From the NCBI GenBank assembly GCA_040954595.2, contig CM082582.2, forward strand, positions 5,146,001 to 5,210,000: 64,000 bases of DNA, written 5' to 3'. The notes under the pieces were generated by a model. That model was given only the letters and a program-made list of their open reading frames with translations. It made no database searches and was not told where the DNA came from. Numbering within the stretch: position 1 is the stretch's first letter; the number at the start of each line of letters is the position of its first letter. The translations under genes and the position numbers were made by a program. Source of the stretch: Balanoglossus misakiensis (lineage: Eukaryota > Hemichordata). This document shows, piece after piece, positions 14,973 through 26,700 of this stretch.

Positions 14973-15066
14973 TTAACCCTTTCACCACCATGGTTTAGTC
15001 CAAACTCATTGTTTTCTATGGTAAGGCTGGACCTCTAGAGAGGGAGCTGGGGGGTGAAAGACTGGA
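14973..15066. mobile_element. Palindromic TTAA-flanked MITE, copy 1 (right end decayed)
   Basis: The left end reads TTAA then CCCTTTCACCACCATGG. The interior contains CCATTGTTTTCTATGG-like and GTCC...GGAC inverted pieces. The right end has the mirror GGTGAAAG, but the terminal GGGTTAA has been lost. Nearly identical segments occur at 18880 and 27925 and a half copy at 37576. TTAA followed by CCCTTT is the usual start of piggyBac-superfamily ends, so I read this as a non-autonomous piggyBac-type element. The family assignment is inference. Confidence 0.65.
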
Positions 15067-16145
15067 GTGTGGTTTCAATGTGTTGCTGCAGTAAAAAGTT
15101 GTCTCGCACATTGCAGAAGGACTGAATGAAGACTTTGAAGTTACTCCGTGTTTACTTTTCGTGACCTTCATCGAGTGAACGTCCTGGCAATTTGTAAACA
15201 GGTGTTGACTCAGCGTCTGCGAGACTTCAAATTTTATCATCTCTCCTTCCGTTCACGTGAAAAGAGAAAACCGCAATCTAATTCACTCGCTGTCGTGTTT
15301 TATAGCGCCAGGATGACCACAAACAGGAATTGATGAGTGTACTTTGGGAGCTGAGCCCTTTCCTCTCAGTCAGAAAATGTCTGGATCTTTCAGGTCATGG
15401 GATGATAATGTCAGATTGGGTAACACAACATGGTTTTAAAGGGGGCAATAGCACTACAGGATGTGTGATTTTCGAAATGTTTGCGCTGTGTTATTTATGG
15501 TATATAAAGAGTAGAGTTGCTGTATGGTCTTCCTTCAAGCCTGTATGGGATGGTGGACATATACTCACACACTTATATGACATAGAATATAATGTATAGA
15601 AGAAATGCAACTCATGATTTTATGGGATGTTAATTGATATGCCAATAGGTGGTATCAGATTTTAGTTAGTAGCTGGGGATGTGTTATTCAAAGCATGCAT
15701 TGTACATCATTTCTGTAAATTACAGTGATTATTTATAGACACAGTGACTGTGCAGTCTAATTTGTCTATTGTAGGAGGTTACATATTTATAAAGGTGGGG
15801 GGGGGGGCTCTACATTATTCAACATGTTCAATATGTACTGTAAATTATATATTTTATGGACAGGATCCAAAGTAAAAGTTTCAGTTCCTATCCTGCAGCT
15901 GCACACATATGTTACAGCTAATCTGTGTGATTCACTGTGCTTCAGTGAGAAGAGAAAACATACAACCACTGTCAGTCATTTTTATAAAGTAAATATTTTT
16001 TCTGTAGTTTCATCTCAAACACTCCCTGTGAAACTATTTCTCATTAGAGTTTGGCAAGCTTCTTAAAGATTTCGTTGTGTTAGCGAGAAATTTCAGTAGA
16101 GCACATGTACTTCTTGAGTGGACGCAAGGTGGTTTCATAAAGTTG

Positions 16146-16159
16146 CCACTAGATGGCGC
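16146..16159 (+). promoter_or_regulatory. CTCF-like site
   Basis: The sequence CCACTAGATGGCGC fits the core of the bilaterian CTCF consensus very well. Similar cores lie at 18489-18503, 35800-35813 (reverse) and 43111-43124 (reverse). Function is not shown by sequence. Confidence 0.4.
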
Positions 16160-17429
16160 CCCACACATGAATATGTAATTTGAATGATAATATGAACAGA
16201 TGTATCAATATTGTGAGACGCTCCGTTCTGATTCTGTGTCATCTGAATAAATACAATCTATAGCTAAGACGGTATAAAATAATCCAGTCATATTAGACAG
16301 ATCAAGAACAGTACTGCTTCCAAATGGAATCAACTAGCAACACTTTGGTACAATCGCTTCTCGGAAAGTGTCTGTCAGTTTGCTCAATGGGGAATGGATA
16401 CCGTTCATTATTGCTTTTTTATTGACTCCTTAACATCTTTATCGACCCTGTCCTGGTCGCTGGATCATTTTTCAAAGCGTTCATTCATACCCAACCTGTC
16501 TTTTGCTGCAATGTACATTACACCGCGCGAGAAAATTAAATTGCAAAGGGGTGTTAATAATTTAACATATCTCTATTATTTATTCCCGGTGCATTAAATT
16601 TTGCCCTCTCGGTGGCATAAAATATCGAGCCATGATGGAATGTCGGTGGGAAGACTGACAGGGACCTGTCAGTTTTGCTGGCATGGTTAACACATCTCGT
16701 TCACAGTTAACTGTTATATATAGCCTGTGTCATCGCAGTGAGAGTAATAACTCTGAAGTGGGTTGTCAGCAGTGATTTCTTTGCATCGTACAGGGATGTT
16801 ATCCAGGTCTATCAGTCATTTTGCCTCAGCCAGGTGTGCACGCTTTGACCTTTGAACTCATGAAGTGATAGTGTGAGGAAAAATACTACACCTATACTGA
16901 TCAATAACACAAATCACACTTGCTCTTGAACAGAAGTCTCAATGGAGGGAAACGTAATTTCCAGACAGATACGCATGAAGAAAATATTTTTGATGATTGT
17001 AATGGCAAAATTAGGCAGGAAATTTTTTCATTTGATTAAAATTTTACATCGATGAAAATAGTTTTTATACAGGCAGTCAAATTTTGGAATTTTGAAATGG
17101 TATGATTTTTTGGGGGAGAAATCATAGACCGTAGTGGCTTCTAGTGTCTGTGCATAAACAAAGGATGAAAAGTGACACAGTTGTTACAACTCATCTGTTT
17201 ACAGTGCGACAGGCAACGAAAACACCAATACTCTTGAATAAACACTGGTATTGGCAGGTCAGCTTTATCAGTGGTGAACCTTGATGTACATAAACATTAT
17301 AAACTCACAACTGTCACTTTTCAGTTTATGGTACATGTGTATTCCTGGAAAATGCACAGGGGTTATTTCTCTTGGGGTACTGCCAAACAGTTGTTGATAA
17401 TCCTCATACAACATATTGTAAGTTGTAAC

Positions 17430-17497
17430 ATACCATACCATACCATACCATACCATACCATACCATACCATACCATACCATACCATACCATACCATA
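17430..17497. repeat. TACCA pentanucleotide microsatellite
   Basis: About thirteen perfect TACCA units, followed by a degenerate TATCA tail to about 17528. It makes an apparent open frame on both strands, which is an artefact of the repeat. Confidence 0.95.
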
Positions 17498-17732
17498 TCA
17501 AATCATATCATATCATAAATCATATCATGTACGTTGTGAAGGACCAGCTATTTGCATGTATGAAATAATTTTAAAGGGCTTAACAAGTTGTTAACTGCCT
17601 GTGTCTTTACATGCAAAAGGGATAATTTTCTCGTTTTTCAGTGACTGTGACTAGTAACTGTACAAAGTGAAGAGCTATAGGCACTTTGATCATTCTGACG
17701 CTAATTCTAGTTTCCTTTTTTCATCTTTGCAG

Positions 17733-17789
17733 GCGAGAAGACAAAGTCACGAGCCGAGCCCCAGCGGAACAAGTAGTAGTAACGACTGA
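17733..17789 (+). CDS. Terminal coding exon of an unrecognised plus-strand gene
   Basis: A strong polypyrimidine tract (TTTCCTTTTTTCATCTTTGC) ends in AG at 17732, followed by 18 codons and a TGA stop. They read ARRQSHEPSPSGTSSSND. A serine/proline-rich, charged tail of this sort is common at the C-terminus of intracellular scaffold or signalling proteins and contains no domain. The exon opens at phase 0 and so is compatible with the exon at 10722. The following 2.6 kb has no long open frame and carries poly(A) signals, which fits a long 3' UTR. I do not recognise the protein, so no function is offered. Confidence 0.55.
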   Translation, partial: ARRQSHEPSPSGTSSSND

Positions 17790-18879
17790 AGAACGGTTTT
17801 TTGAGAAGAAGTGAATTCTGTCCAAGGGGTGTCAATATTACTGCCATTGTCGTCAACAGCCAAGAAAACCCACCATTGCCAACAAGCATGTACATAGAAG
17901 AAAAAGTGAACTTTTTATCAATACTCGTTTTTTTTGCACAGTTCTGTTCTGCCGGGGGACAGATTTTTTTGGGGGGTCAACGGGCCCTCACACTGGCAGA
18001 CAAGCAATAGGAGGCTGGCTAAAAGTCTTCAGAGGAAAATCCACCGCCTTGCCAACAACAGCGGGGTGACCTCGACATCCTTCAAACTAGTCGGTGATAT
18101 GATTCATGTCGGTGTGAGTAATCGTACAACTATTGTTGGGAGAGTCTGTCGTGTCATCACTGATCAGCTGGCTGACCCCAGTACATGTGCAAATTTTGAA
18201 TGAACATCGAAAACGATGTCTCCTGTACCATGTTTTTGGACCAAAATGTAAAGAAATTTTGTCAATAGCCAGACGAAACAAGCACTTTACATGTAGGTTT
18301 GTGAGACAACTCGTCCAAAACTTCATAGCAATGTAGTCTTATCTATTTACTATTTAAGCACAAGAATTTCAGTACCTGCCCCTTCCCTGACCATATCCCC
18401 CCTCCCTCCCTCACAGTGCCTTCTCTCTAACATTTCAAGCTGCATTGTACATAGCATTTGATGCTTCCTCATGTTTTTTCCACACTATACCGCTAGAGGG
18501 CGCTTGGCATTTGTGAATCTGGGCTTGCAGTAGTTTGAACTGACGATTTTTACCCCAATACTGCCATGTGGAACTATGTATTTGGGAACTAGCTGGTTTG
18601 TGCCGAATTATGATGTCAAACAAAAAGCACACTGCTAAAATAAACAAATAGAAGCTAGTGTCTGTAAACAACAGGCAAACTTCTTCCAGGCACTACAAAA
18701 TACGTTTCTCTCCGCGAAGGAAGATTTTACCATGACATGAAGCTTCAGTAGATACGGGAAAGTTACACATATCAAATAATTCGGTGTTCACTGAACTAAA
18801 TAAAATCCAGGAATAGTTTGGGAAGATCTTAGACTGTAAAAGAAGTTAAGTTTGTTCACTTGGCCTGATACTGTATTCT

Positions 18880-18973
18880 TTAAACCCTTTCACCACCATG
18901 GTTCAGTCCAAACCCATTGTTTTCTATGGTAAGGTTGGACATCTGAAGAGGGAACTGGGGGTGAAAGGGTTAA
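18880..18973. mobile_element. Palindromic TTAA-flanked MITE, copy 2 (most complete)
   Basis: Both ends are present: TTAA(A) followed by CCCTTTCACCACCATGG on the left, and GGGGGTGAAAGGG followed by TTAA on the right. The TTAA tetranucleotide at both borders fits a piggyBac-type target duplication. The ends form an inverted repeat of about 13 bases. The element is about 90 bp and has no coding capacity. Confidence 0.75.
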
Positions 18974-20410
18974 CTCCCCCTCCCCCCACCACAAAAAACA
19001 ATGTCTATAATGGTTCAGCTCAAAGACAAAGCCACAATAACACAGGGTATTTCTGACTATCTCCTTGTTTTACTGCAGTTGAGATAGTTGTCACTGACAT
19101 CAACTATAGTTAGAATTGTGGTGGGGTGCACATCATCTTCAGATTCCAAACTGCAAATAATATTTCGTGTGTGTGTGTGTTATTTTTTTACACAGTACTA
19201 GACAATGATATCTGTTGCATCATCACAAACCGCACAGAGACTGCCCAAAAAATCAACCCTGCCAAAATATGATCATTCCATAGTTTCATTTTTAAAACTA
19301 ACAAGGATGTTTATATTTCATACCTTGAGTACATATAAAGTACGTAAAAAAGATTTGTAAATTTTTTTCCTGTGGTCACTACTGCTTAGTACAAGTTTCT
19401 TTTATTGTATTCAGGCTAGCCAATTGCTGTATTAGTTCCAGAAAACTTTCGCTTTAAAAAGAAAATGTGAAACATTTTATTGTCAAGTTTTGTGTATTAG
19501 TTTAAAATGACTACATAATTTTGAATTAATATCAACACATTCTCAGGATTATGATATCCATGCATCTTGTATTGCTTAAATCATCCTTCCTCTTGAAGTG
19601 GCAAGTGTCATTACTTCTTGGCTGTTATTTTCAGAATGTCCATTTCACAAAAGGCATATGTAAATAATGTAGTGATGTCATTTCTGGTATGTACCTTAAA
19701 TGATGTCATCAATATTTACATGAAGAACTCAGCTGTCATCAAGATGCCTAAATTTTTCAAATATAGTGGGTGGGTCACTTCAATACAGAAATAACAGAAT
19801 GATCTCCCAAATGGTCATTTTGTTATCCTTAGTTGACGACCAGGGAAATGACTGTTAGTACAGTTTCGTCTGATCAACACAAAACTCTACCGAAAAGAAT
19901 TCTTCCATTCAACAAATGTTTCGAGTATTGTCATAAACAATGACATTTCTTCTAACCACACATATGAGAGTCCCATTCCTGGTTTATGTACTTGAAACAA
20001 AATAGGTGGGTTTGTTTCAATTGGTATTCAGTACAGAATGGTTATTTATTGTTTATTTATTTCTCTGTAAAAAAAAAAGGAAAAAAAGAGGAAAGATGAT
20101 TGTTTTTTCGACAATATGTTTCCGTAAAATATACGTGTAATATTTGCTAGCGTTCTTAGAGAATTTGATGTTGTTTATGTGAACCCCCAAGGCTTTTATG
20201 CTTTGGTTCAAAATAAACTATAAATTATTGTACAAAATGCTTCTAGTTTTGTACTGATTAAAAAGGAAATTAAGATACGACAAATCTATAACACACTCCG
20301 TTGATGCTAAAAGTTGACCAGCTTTGCAGCTTTCAAAGTGTACAAATTTTTAATCTATTCAAGGTATGTTTTGGTTTCCATATTTTTGCTGACCACATCT
20401 GTTCATGAAA

Positions 20411-20416
20411 AATAAA
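20411..20416 (+). terminator. Poly(A) signal
   Basis: Canonical AATAAA with a GT/T-rich downstream element around 20443-20460. It is the best candidate end of the plus-strand transcript whose coding part stops at 17789. Confidence 0.45.
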
Positions 20417-20440
20417 ATTTTAGATGGAACTTTAAACAAA

Positions 20441-23400
20441 GTCTCTGGTGTCGTTTTTCAATTTCAATTCAAATGATGATGATCCTGAGACCCCTTTTGT
20501 TGCTATGGTGACCCGAGGAGGATGAAAGAAAGACAGGACATTTCCAGAACCTAAATGTCCTTCAACCAAATGTAAACTTTATATTTATGTGAAGTCATTT
20601 GTGAAAACAGTTGAACTGACTTAATGCAGATGCTAGTTTTTTTTGGGGGAAAAACTTGACACCCGTTCTCAAATGTTTGTTGCCCAGCTTAAAAGGAAAT
20701 ATTCTTGACCCCAACTCCACACAACCACGGTGGCCCTGTTGGAATGGCTGCTGTTACCACTCATCAAAAGCAGTGAAGTCATCCATCCATCATCTGAGTC
20801 ATCACTGTGTGAACACACTGCTCATCTAAGTGTGATTTTCATCAACAATACTCTAGTTTCAATATTCTTGTCCGGTGGTTCTCAACTAGTTGCAGTTGGC
20901 CAGGAAGGGAATTTCTTGATAACATGATCATGCATCATGTAACAATAGCAGTGTTTGTAATCTGCTCTAGAGCGCCCTCACACAGACATTCATAAATTAC
21001 CTTTGTTTTTTCCCTTTCATGGAATGGCACCACGCAGGTATCTCATAAAATCTTTTGTTTTTGTTAACTTGATGGCACGGCTTGGCGCCATGCATATCTA
21101 AACCTACGTCCAGACCCCTTGCTGAATAGTACATTTATCATTTATGATGGGCTAATATTTTCACGCCCAGACGGTCATACATGTACTGCCAAATCAATTT
21201 CATGTTTATGTCATAAAGGAATGACATCTGAAGAACAATATTTCTATTACTCACAAACTCCAAATCAGCAAGTTCCTCAGTAGGATAATTTCCTTATTGT
21301 GTGTAAGTTTTAAGAATTATGATGAGACTTAAATGGTAGAAGTGAAAGCTTTTATCAACTTGTGAATACAGCGATTTAGAACACAAGAGTCATTATGTTG
21401 GCTTCTTTGTGCACAGACACCATCTATGTGATTTGTTGACTATTGCTGACTCGACACAAATGGGGTCTCATTCTCCGAGTTTGAAAACTGGTCTGAATGC
21501 ACCAACCTGTGATCTTAATTGCGTTCTAATAAATAACGAAGCAGATTATGAGATTTTACATATAAAATTCGTTTTACTACTTAAGCAAAAGCTATGGCTT
21601 TTTGCATTTTATTATTTTTATGCATTTCTTGCAAAAGTAAAAAGACAGTGTGAATGAAAAACAAAAAAAAAATTCTTGTAATGGATCACTTCAATACTTT
21701 ACATCATATGTAATAATTTACAAGGAACCCAAAATTTGCCAGAAATTTCATGATGTGAGAGGGAAGTGAAAATATGGCTGAGAACAAGCAAGGGAAAACA
21801 TAAGCACACTTGTACTATATTTTGCAGGAAGTTAATATGAGAGACCAAATTCTTGCAGTGGTTCAAATCCCACATTTTGGTCAAATAACCGTAAAACTAC
21901 AATTCCAAACAAAAAGGCCCATACAACTGGGTGAAGTATTGCAAGGAGATATATACCACTATAATCCATTTCCATCTGCAAAAACACAAAGGTGTAATTA
22001 CTGTAAAAATATACACAATTCTTGTTTACCCCATGATTCAGTATCCAAATAGGCTGGGCTACTCTGCCTGGGTAGGTTTGAATGCAAAGGTTCAATGTCG
22101 AAACCTCACTGATTATAATAATCTAAATTTGGGACTACTCCGACCGAAATTCCACGTCTTGAAGAAAGGCTTAGTTGTCAACATTTGGTGGAGAGGCTTG
22201 TTTTAAGAGATACATGTACAAAGCATTTTTCAAAGGCAAGGTATGGGTGTAGAACATAACACTCTGTGCAGATACTACTTGGGTCACATCAACTCAAACA
22301 GGAGAAAGGGGGAAAACTCTGCAACACTTGGAAAATAATCTCTCCCCAAAAAATAAATATATGCGAAGAAAATAGACACCTCGGCAGAAATGATTGATAC
22401 AAACTTCTTGTAAGTTTTACACAGTTGAAAAGAAATTTCACTGATCTGTGGGCAACACGCCACCTTACCGGTTAGCTGCACGAAAATCCCCTCTCAAAAA
22501 AGCCCTGGTAGTGCAAACAAAGCAAAAAACCTGTTGTCACAATGCTAAGGATTGGCAAAGAGAAAGAAAGTTCAGTTTGAAACACAACTGGCAGTCCCCC
22601 AAATAAGTTGTTTTGCCGAGATGGGAACTTGTGGTTTGCATAGCATGTCTGTGTTCTGCTCGTTCAAAAATTTGCCGTCCATCGTGTTGCTGTTGTCCGC
22701 TGTCGGCAGCAACACAACGCTGCAGGAAACAGTATCTTGCTGCTGCACAAGCCAGCATTCTTCTGTAGTAGTACCAACGCCCTCGGATGCAGAGTTGACT
22801 TTTGCTGCAGTTGCAACTGTGGCAGGCAGATTCAGCCTGCAGATTGGTTTTCAGGGGCTGGCATATTGATGAAAAATCCTTTTTTTTTTTGGCAGATGCG
22901 TGCTCGCTGCTGTGCAGTTGTCAATTATTTACCGTAAATACTTCCCTGAAGTTATCAGAATGTGAACAACCAAATATCTTCCTGTAACCTCTTCTAAATT
23001 TCATTCTATCTGCTTGAAATTCATCACTGGTGACAAATATTCACTAGTCTTGTGAAATACTGAAAACTCCAGGCACTATTGTGATCGGAAAGAATAGTCA
23101 GATCCTTCCAACTGTAAAACTTTGCCATTAAACTACCCACAGATCCATGATGGATAAAAAACTGATACACAAATAAACTATTTTAGGTATGTCAGCTTAG
23201 TACACAGTGAAATGCTGTGTAATATCAGTGTACACAACAGAGATAACCTAGCACTCTCTGCTTTTGATAAGAATTGTATTTATACCTTAACACACATTCT
23301 AACCCTTTTGATGGAGTGAAAGTCACACAAACGGGGAATGGGGGAGGGTGTTGGAGAAATGGGAGGGGTGGGGTGGGGGAGGGTAGATTTAGTCAGCATT

Positions 23401-23720
23401 TGGCAGTGAAATCATACATGAATAATAAGTGATCTTCATTTCCAATTACTAAATGAGCTCATCCTCTCAGCCAGACGACAGAAATTATTTGAAAAAGTGT
23501 GTTAACACTATGGACACATATCACACACACACGTACACACTTATAATCAACTATTTTGTTGTCTATGGTAGATGATGCATTAGCTCAAGACAAGCCTTTC
23601 TGAAACAAATCTTTTTCGTGTCACTACAGATTGCCATTTCTCCTTATGTATTGGGGGCATGGCGTGGTGGAAATATTTTTCACTGGCTGGGAAGATTGGA
23701 CATAGTTCAGAAAGATTTCT
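20441..23720. other. Intergenic region and 3' UTR of KATNB1; no gene seen
   Basis: Several open frames of 60-105 codons lie on both strands around 22.5-22.9 kb, but they overlap each other, show no splice context and match nothing I know. On the minus strand a reverse AATAAA lies at 21608-21613, the only clear candidate 3' end for KATNB1 that I saw. A G-rich patch (GGGGAGGG-type) lies near 23335-23385. Confidence 0.4.
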
Positions 23721-26700
23721 CTAAGACTCAAGACTGCCTAGAATTAATTTGATTTCTCGGAATGTGCTACCTAACTTTCCAGACATATGTTGCTTTTGTT
23801 CAACACCGTTCCTTATTCTGCGCAAACAGTCGTAACACGTCTTGCACTTTTTGTACCTGTGAATAGACAAAACGACAGCATTACAGCTACACTAATTATG
23901 CAAAAAGGTCTCTACGCAAATTTTTTCATCTATGAATCATCTCATAACACCAGCAAGACTTTCAAACTTGGTTATCTGTTAAAAACTTCACAGTCAGAGG
24001 ATAAATAACCTTTCCACGATTTCTCCAGAATTAAATTTCATTTCCCAGAGCTGGAATAGAGTTTCAAATTCCATGACTTTTCAGGAGTGTCGAAAACCCA
24101 GAGAGACTCCACAAAAAATTCTTATGTTAAATCTCACCTTTCTTCTCTTGATATATCAACTCCTGAAATTGGAGGTGAACTAATATTGGATTTTATAAGA
24201 CCAGAAAAGCCCTTCATCACGATTTTGATGGCTTGACATCCAGTGTGAATGTAACTGAAAAACAAAATACATAACCCATCTTTTAACTCTGTCAAATATG
24301 CAGGATTGAATATTATAAAACATTTAATAAAAGAAAGGTTGAAAACTCAAGGTTTAATAAAAAAATATCAAAGTCGGCTATGAGTATTGTTTTATATAAA
24401 CATGCTCTACTTAAGAGAATATTAAACACAATAATGAATACTTACTTTTCATATTTACTTTCGATAAGTTCTTCAATCTTAGGAAGAAGCTGAACACAAA
24501 GGTCCAATGACCAGAGTGACCTGCGTAAAAATAAAACATCGTAATGAAACATTTGGCCAAGTGAAAAAAGGGGGGTCTGGGTCATGAGTTTATGTCTGTG
24601 TTTTTCCTTGCTTTGGTATGCTGCCAGGGTGATGAAATATTCAACAGTTTGCAACTTGACTCATGCTTTTTCTCCCCACAGCACCACCTAGTGGTGAACA
24701 CTGGAAATGTTCATTTCCATGAGAAAGGCACGCTTGCCCAAAAAGCAAAGGATATAATAACTAAAAGATGTCAAATTGCTGGATTTGTTGTTTTCTCATT
24801 CTTCCTTTTCCACATTTCAGACATAGCACCAAGGTTTTGAATTCAAGACTTGATACTTACACTTTAAGACACATGACATTAAGTAAATCAACAGTAATGG
24901 CCAGATCATTCATGTTGATTGCCGATTCAACTGCTGTCTGTAAAACAAGAAAATAAATACTGTTTTATAGAAGATAATCCTTATAGAAAGGCAGAAAACT
25001 CATCAAAGATGTATGCAAGTGTCACATCTCTGCTCTACAAACACACCAGAATGATACATACTTTAGTTTCACCTGTTGTCCAAATTGAGCGGACCACATC
25101 TAAATTCTTATATCTGCTGTTCATAACTGCACACATTGAATTGTGTCCCTTCTCTATCGCTCCTAGTACTTCGTCGTCGCTCATGCCTGGTTCGGTTGGT
25201 TGATTGTTGACACCACCGGAGATGGGTCTGGCTGATGCAGGCTGTGCTTGTGGCTGTTTCTGTTCAAAGAAACATCATGAAGTTTTAGTTTACACTCAAT
25301 CAGTTCAGTGTTTTGCTGTCGTCCGAGAGCATAAATGACCTCAAGTATAGTTTCTGTGAACCCTGGGATTTCCGTGGATGTTTTGTCCAAAGGTGACCAA
25401 CAAGTGGTTAAATTCACTGGCTTACTCACTATAATGAATTTATCACGAGTTGACAACTCTTCACAGAAACACATTGCACTTTTTACTTAATCCAATATCC
25501 CATTTGCAATTTAAAGTAATCTTGAGCCCAACAATAAATGGGTAACAAGTCCTCCCAGGGAAAATTGGCAGGAAATAGTTACCAAGTGAAACAAGGAGGC
25601 GAGAGAACTACCACTGAAATACTCACAGGAAGAAAGGCATTCATATCTAAGCCAACTGGTTTATCCCTGTCTGAAGGTACAACCGGTGCCTGTTGGGCTT
25701 GTGTGGCTGGTCGTGGAGGAGACACCTGTTTGGGCTGTGGTACTGGCTGACTCACTGGTTGGCTTGGTGGGGGCTGCACGCTTACTGGCACAGCCGCTGC
25801 GGGGCTGGGGTCATCCAGGGGTGCTGGAAATGGCGCTTTGCTTGTAGGAGAGTGTGCTGCAATTACAAAATGACATCAACAATTAAAGACAGAGTAATGT
25901 TGTGTGTGTACATTTTTTTTACAAGATTATACCACCCCAATGCATGTAGTCTTCTCAACAGTAGCTTACACCCAGCCTATTTTTTTGTTCATGAGTTCAA
26001 AAAGCATGGATGGGATAACTAGAAAGCGGTTTCTATCCCCCAAAAAACAAACTGTGACAGAGTGTGTGTGCATGTGTGTGTGACAGTGTTACAAGAATAA
26101 AAATATAAACTAATAAATACATAGGTTAATTCTTGGTTGGAATATTTCTCTGTAATCATCAGGGTTTTGTATTTGTGCAAGTTCACTGCTTTCATCCTCC
26201 CCTTGATCTGCTGGGTCATCATTAGGTTCCTCTTTGATTTGTTGGCTGTAAAGGAAGAAGCATATATTCAAGGAGTCGTCAGTGTAGCCTTTAAAACTGA
26301 TACAGGTCTCTGGCGAAAAGTTGCTGATGTTAATCAGCTTTGTAAGGTTTACTGTGATTGGTCAGTTCGTTTTTCAACCAGGTGAATACTATTACATTCA
26401 GAAAATACATTAGCATCATAAATTTAAAATATGAATAAATGGCGACTCGAGACTTACTTTGCTTGTCCACATTGCGTGCGTGGTCTCTCTGTGACAAAGT
26501 TTTTTCTGTGTCCACTAGCTGTGAGTGGTGGTGGCGTGGGGAGGCTTGGTTGCTGTACTGAATGAGGTTCGGACATATTTGTTCTCTGAAATGCAATAAA
26601 GAATGTTTGACTCTGCAAAGACTGTGCAGACGAAACACAATGAGGCTAATTAGGCACCATACCCGATATATGTTACGTCTTAGGCGGTTCTAAAGTAAAA

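Larger units (their letters stand above)
10797..17732 (+). other. Long probable intron with simple repeats and one TTAA-flanked element
   Basis: About 6.9 kb between the two plus-strand exons with no convincing exon apart from the weak candidate near 11.0 kb. It contains a CpG-richer patch with a YY1-like ATGGCGGC at 12293-12300, an AAAC/AAAT tetranucleotide array at about 13200-13265, a near-perfect AT-rich hairpin at 13982-14022, a palindromic element copy at 14973-15066, a CTCF-like motif at 16146-16159 and a TACCA array at 17430-17497. The CpG patch could be an internal promoter, which would make this region more than one transcription unit. Confidence 0.4.
17790..20440 (+). other. Probable long 3' UTR of the gene ending at 17789
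   Basis: No coding segment is seen. AATAAA occurs at 20212-20217 and 20411-20416; the second is followed within 30 bases by a GT/T-rich stretch, so cleavage near 20.44 kb is plausible. The interval also contains the MITE copy at 18880-18973, a CTCF-like GCTAGAGGGCGC at 18489-18503 and a short GT run at about 19169-19180. Confidence 0.4.

Noticed and set aside
17268-17594. Long frames of repeated WYGMV or IPYHT on both strands
   Set aside because: Translation of the TACCA microsatellite.
22537-22869. Overlapping frames of 73-105 codons on both strands
   Set aside because: Mutually overlapping, no splice context, no known motif, and located past the KATNB1 stop.
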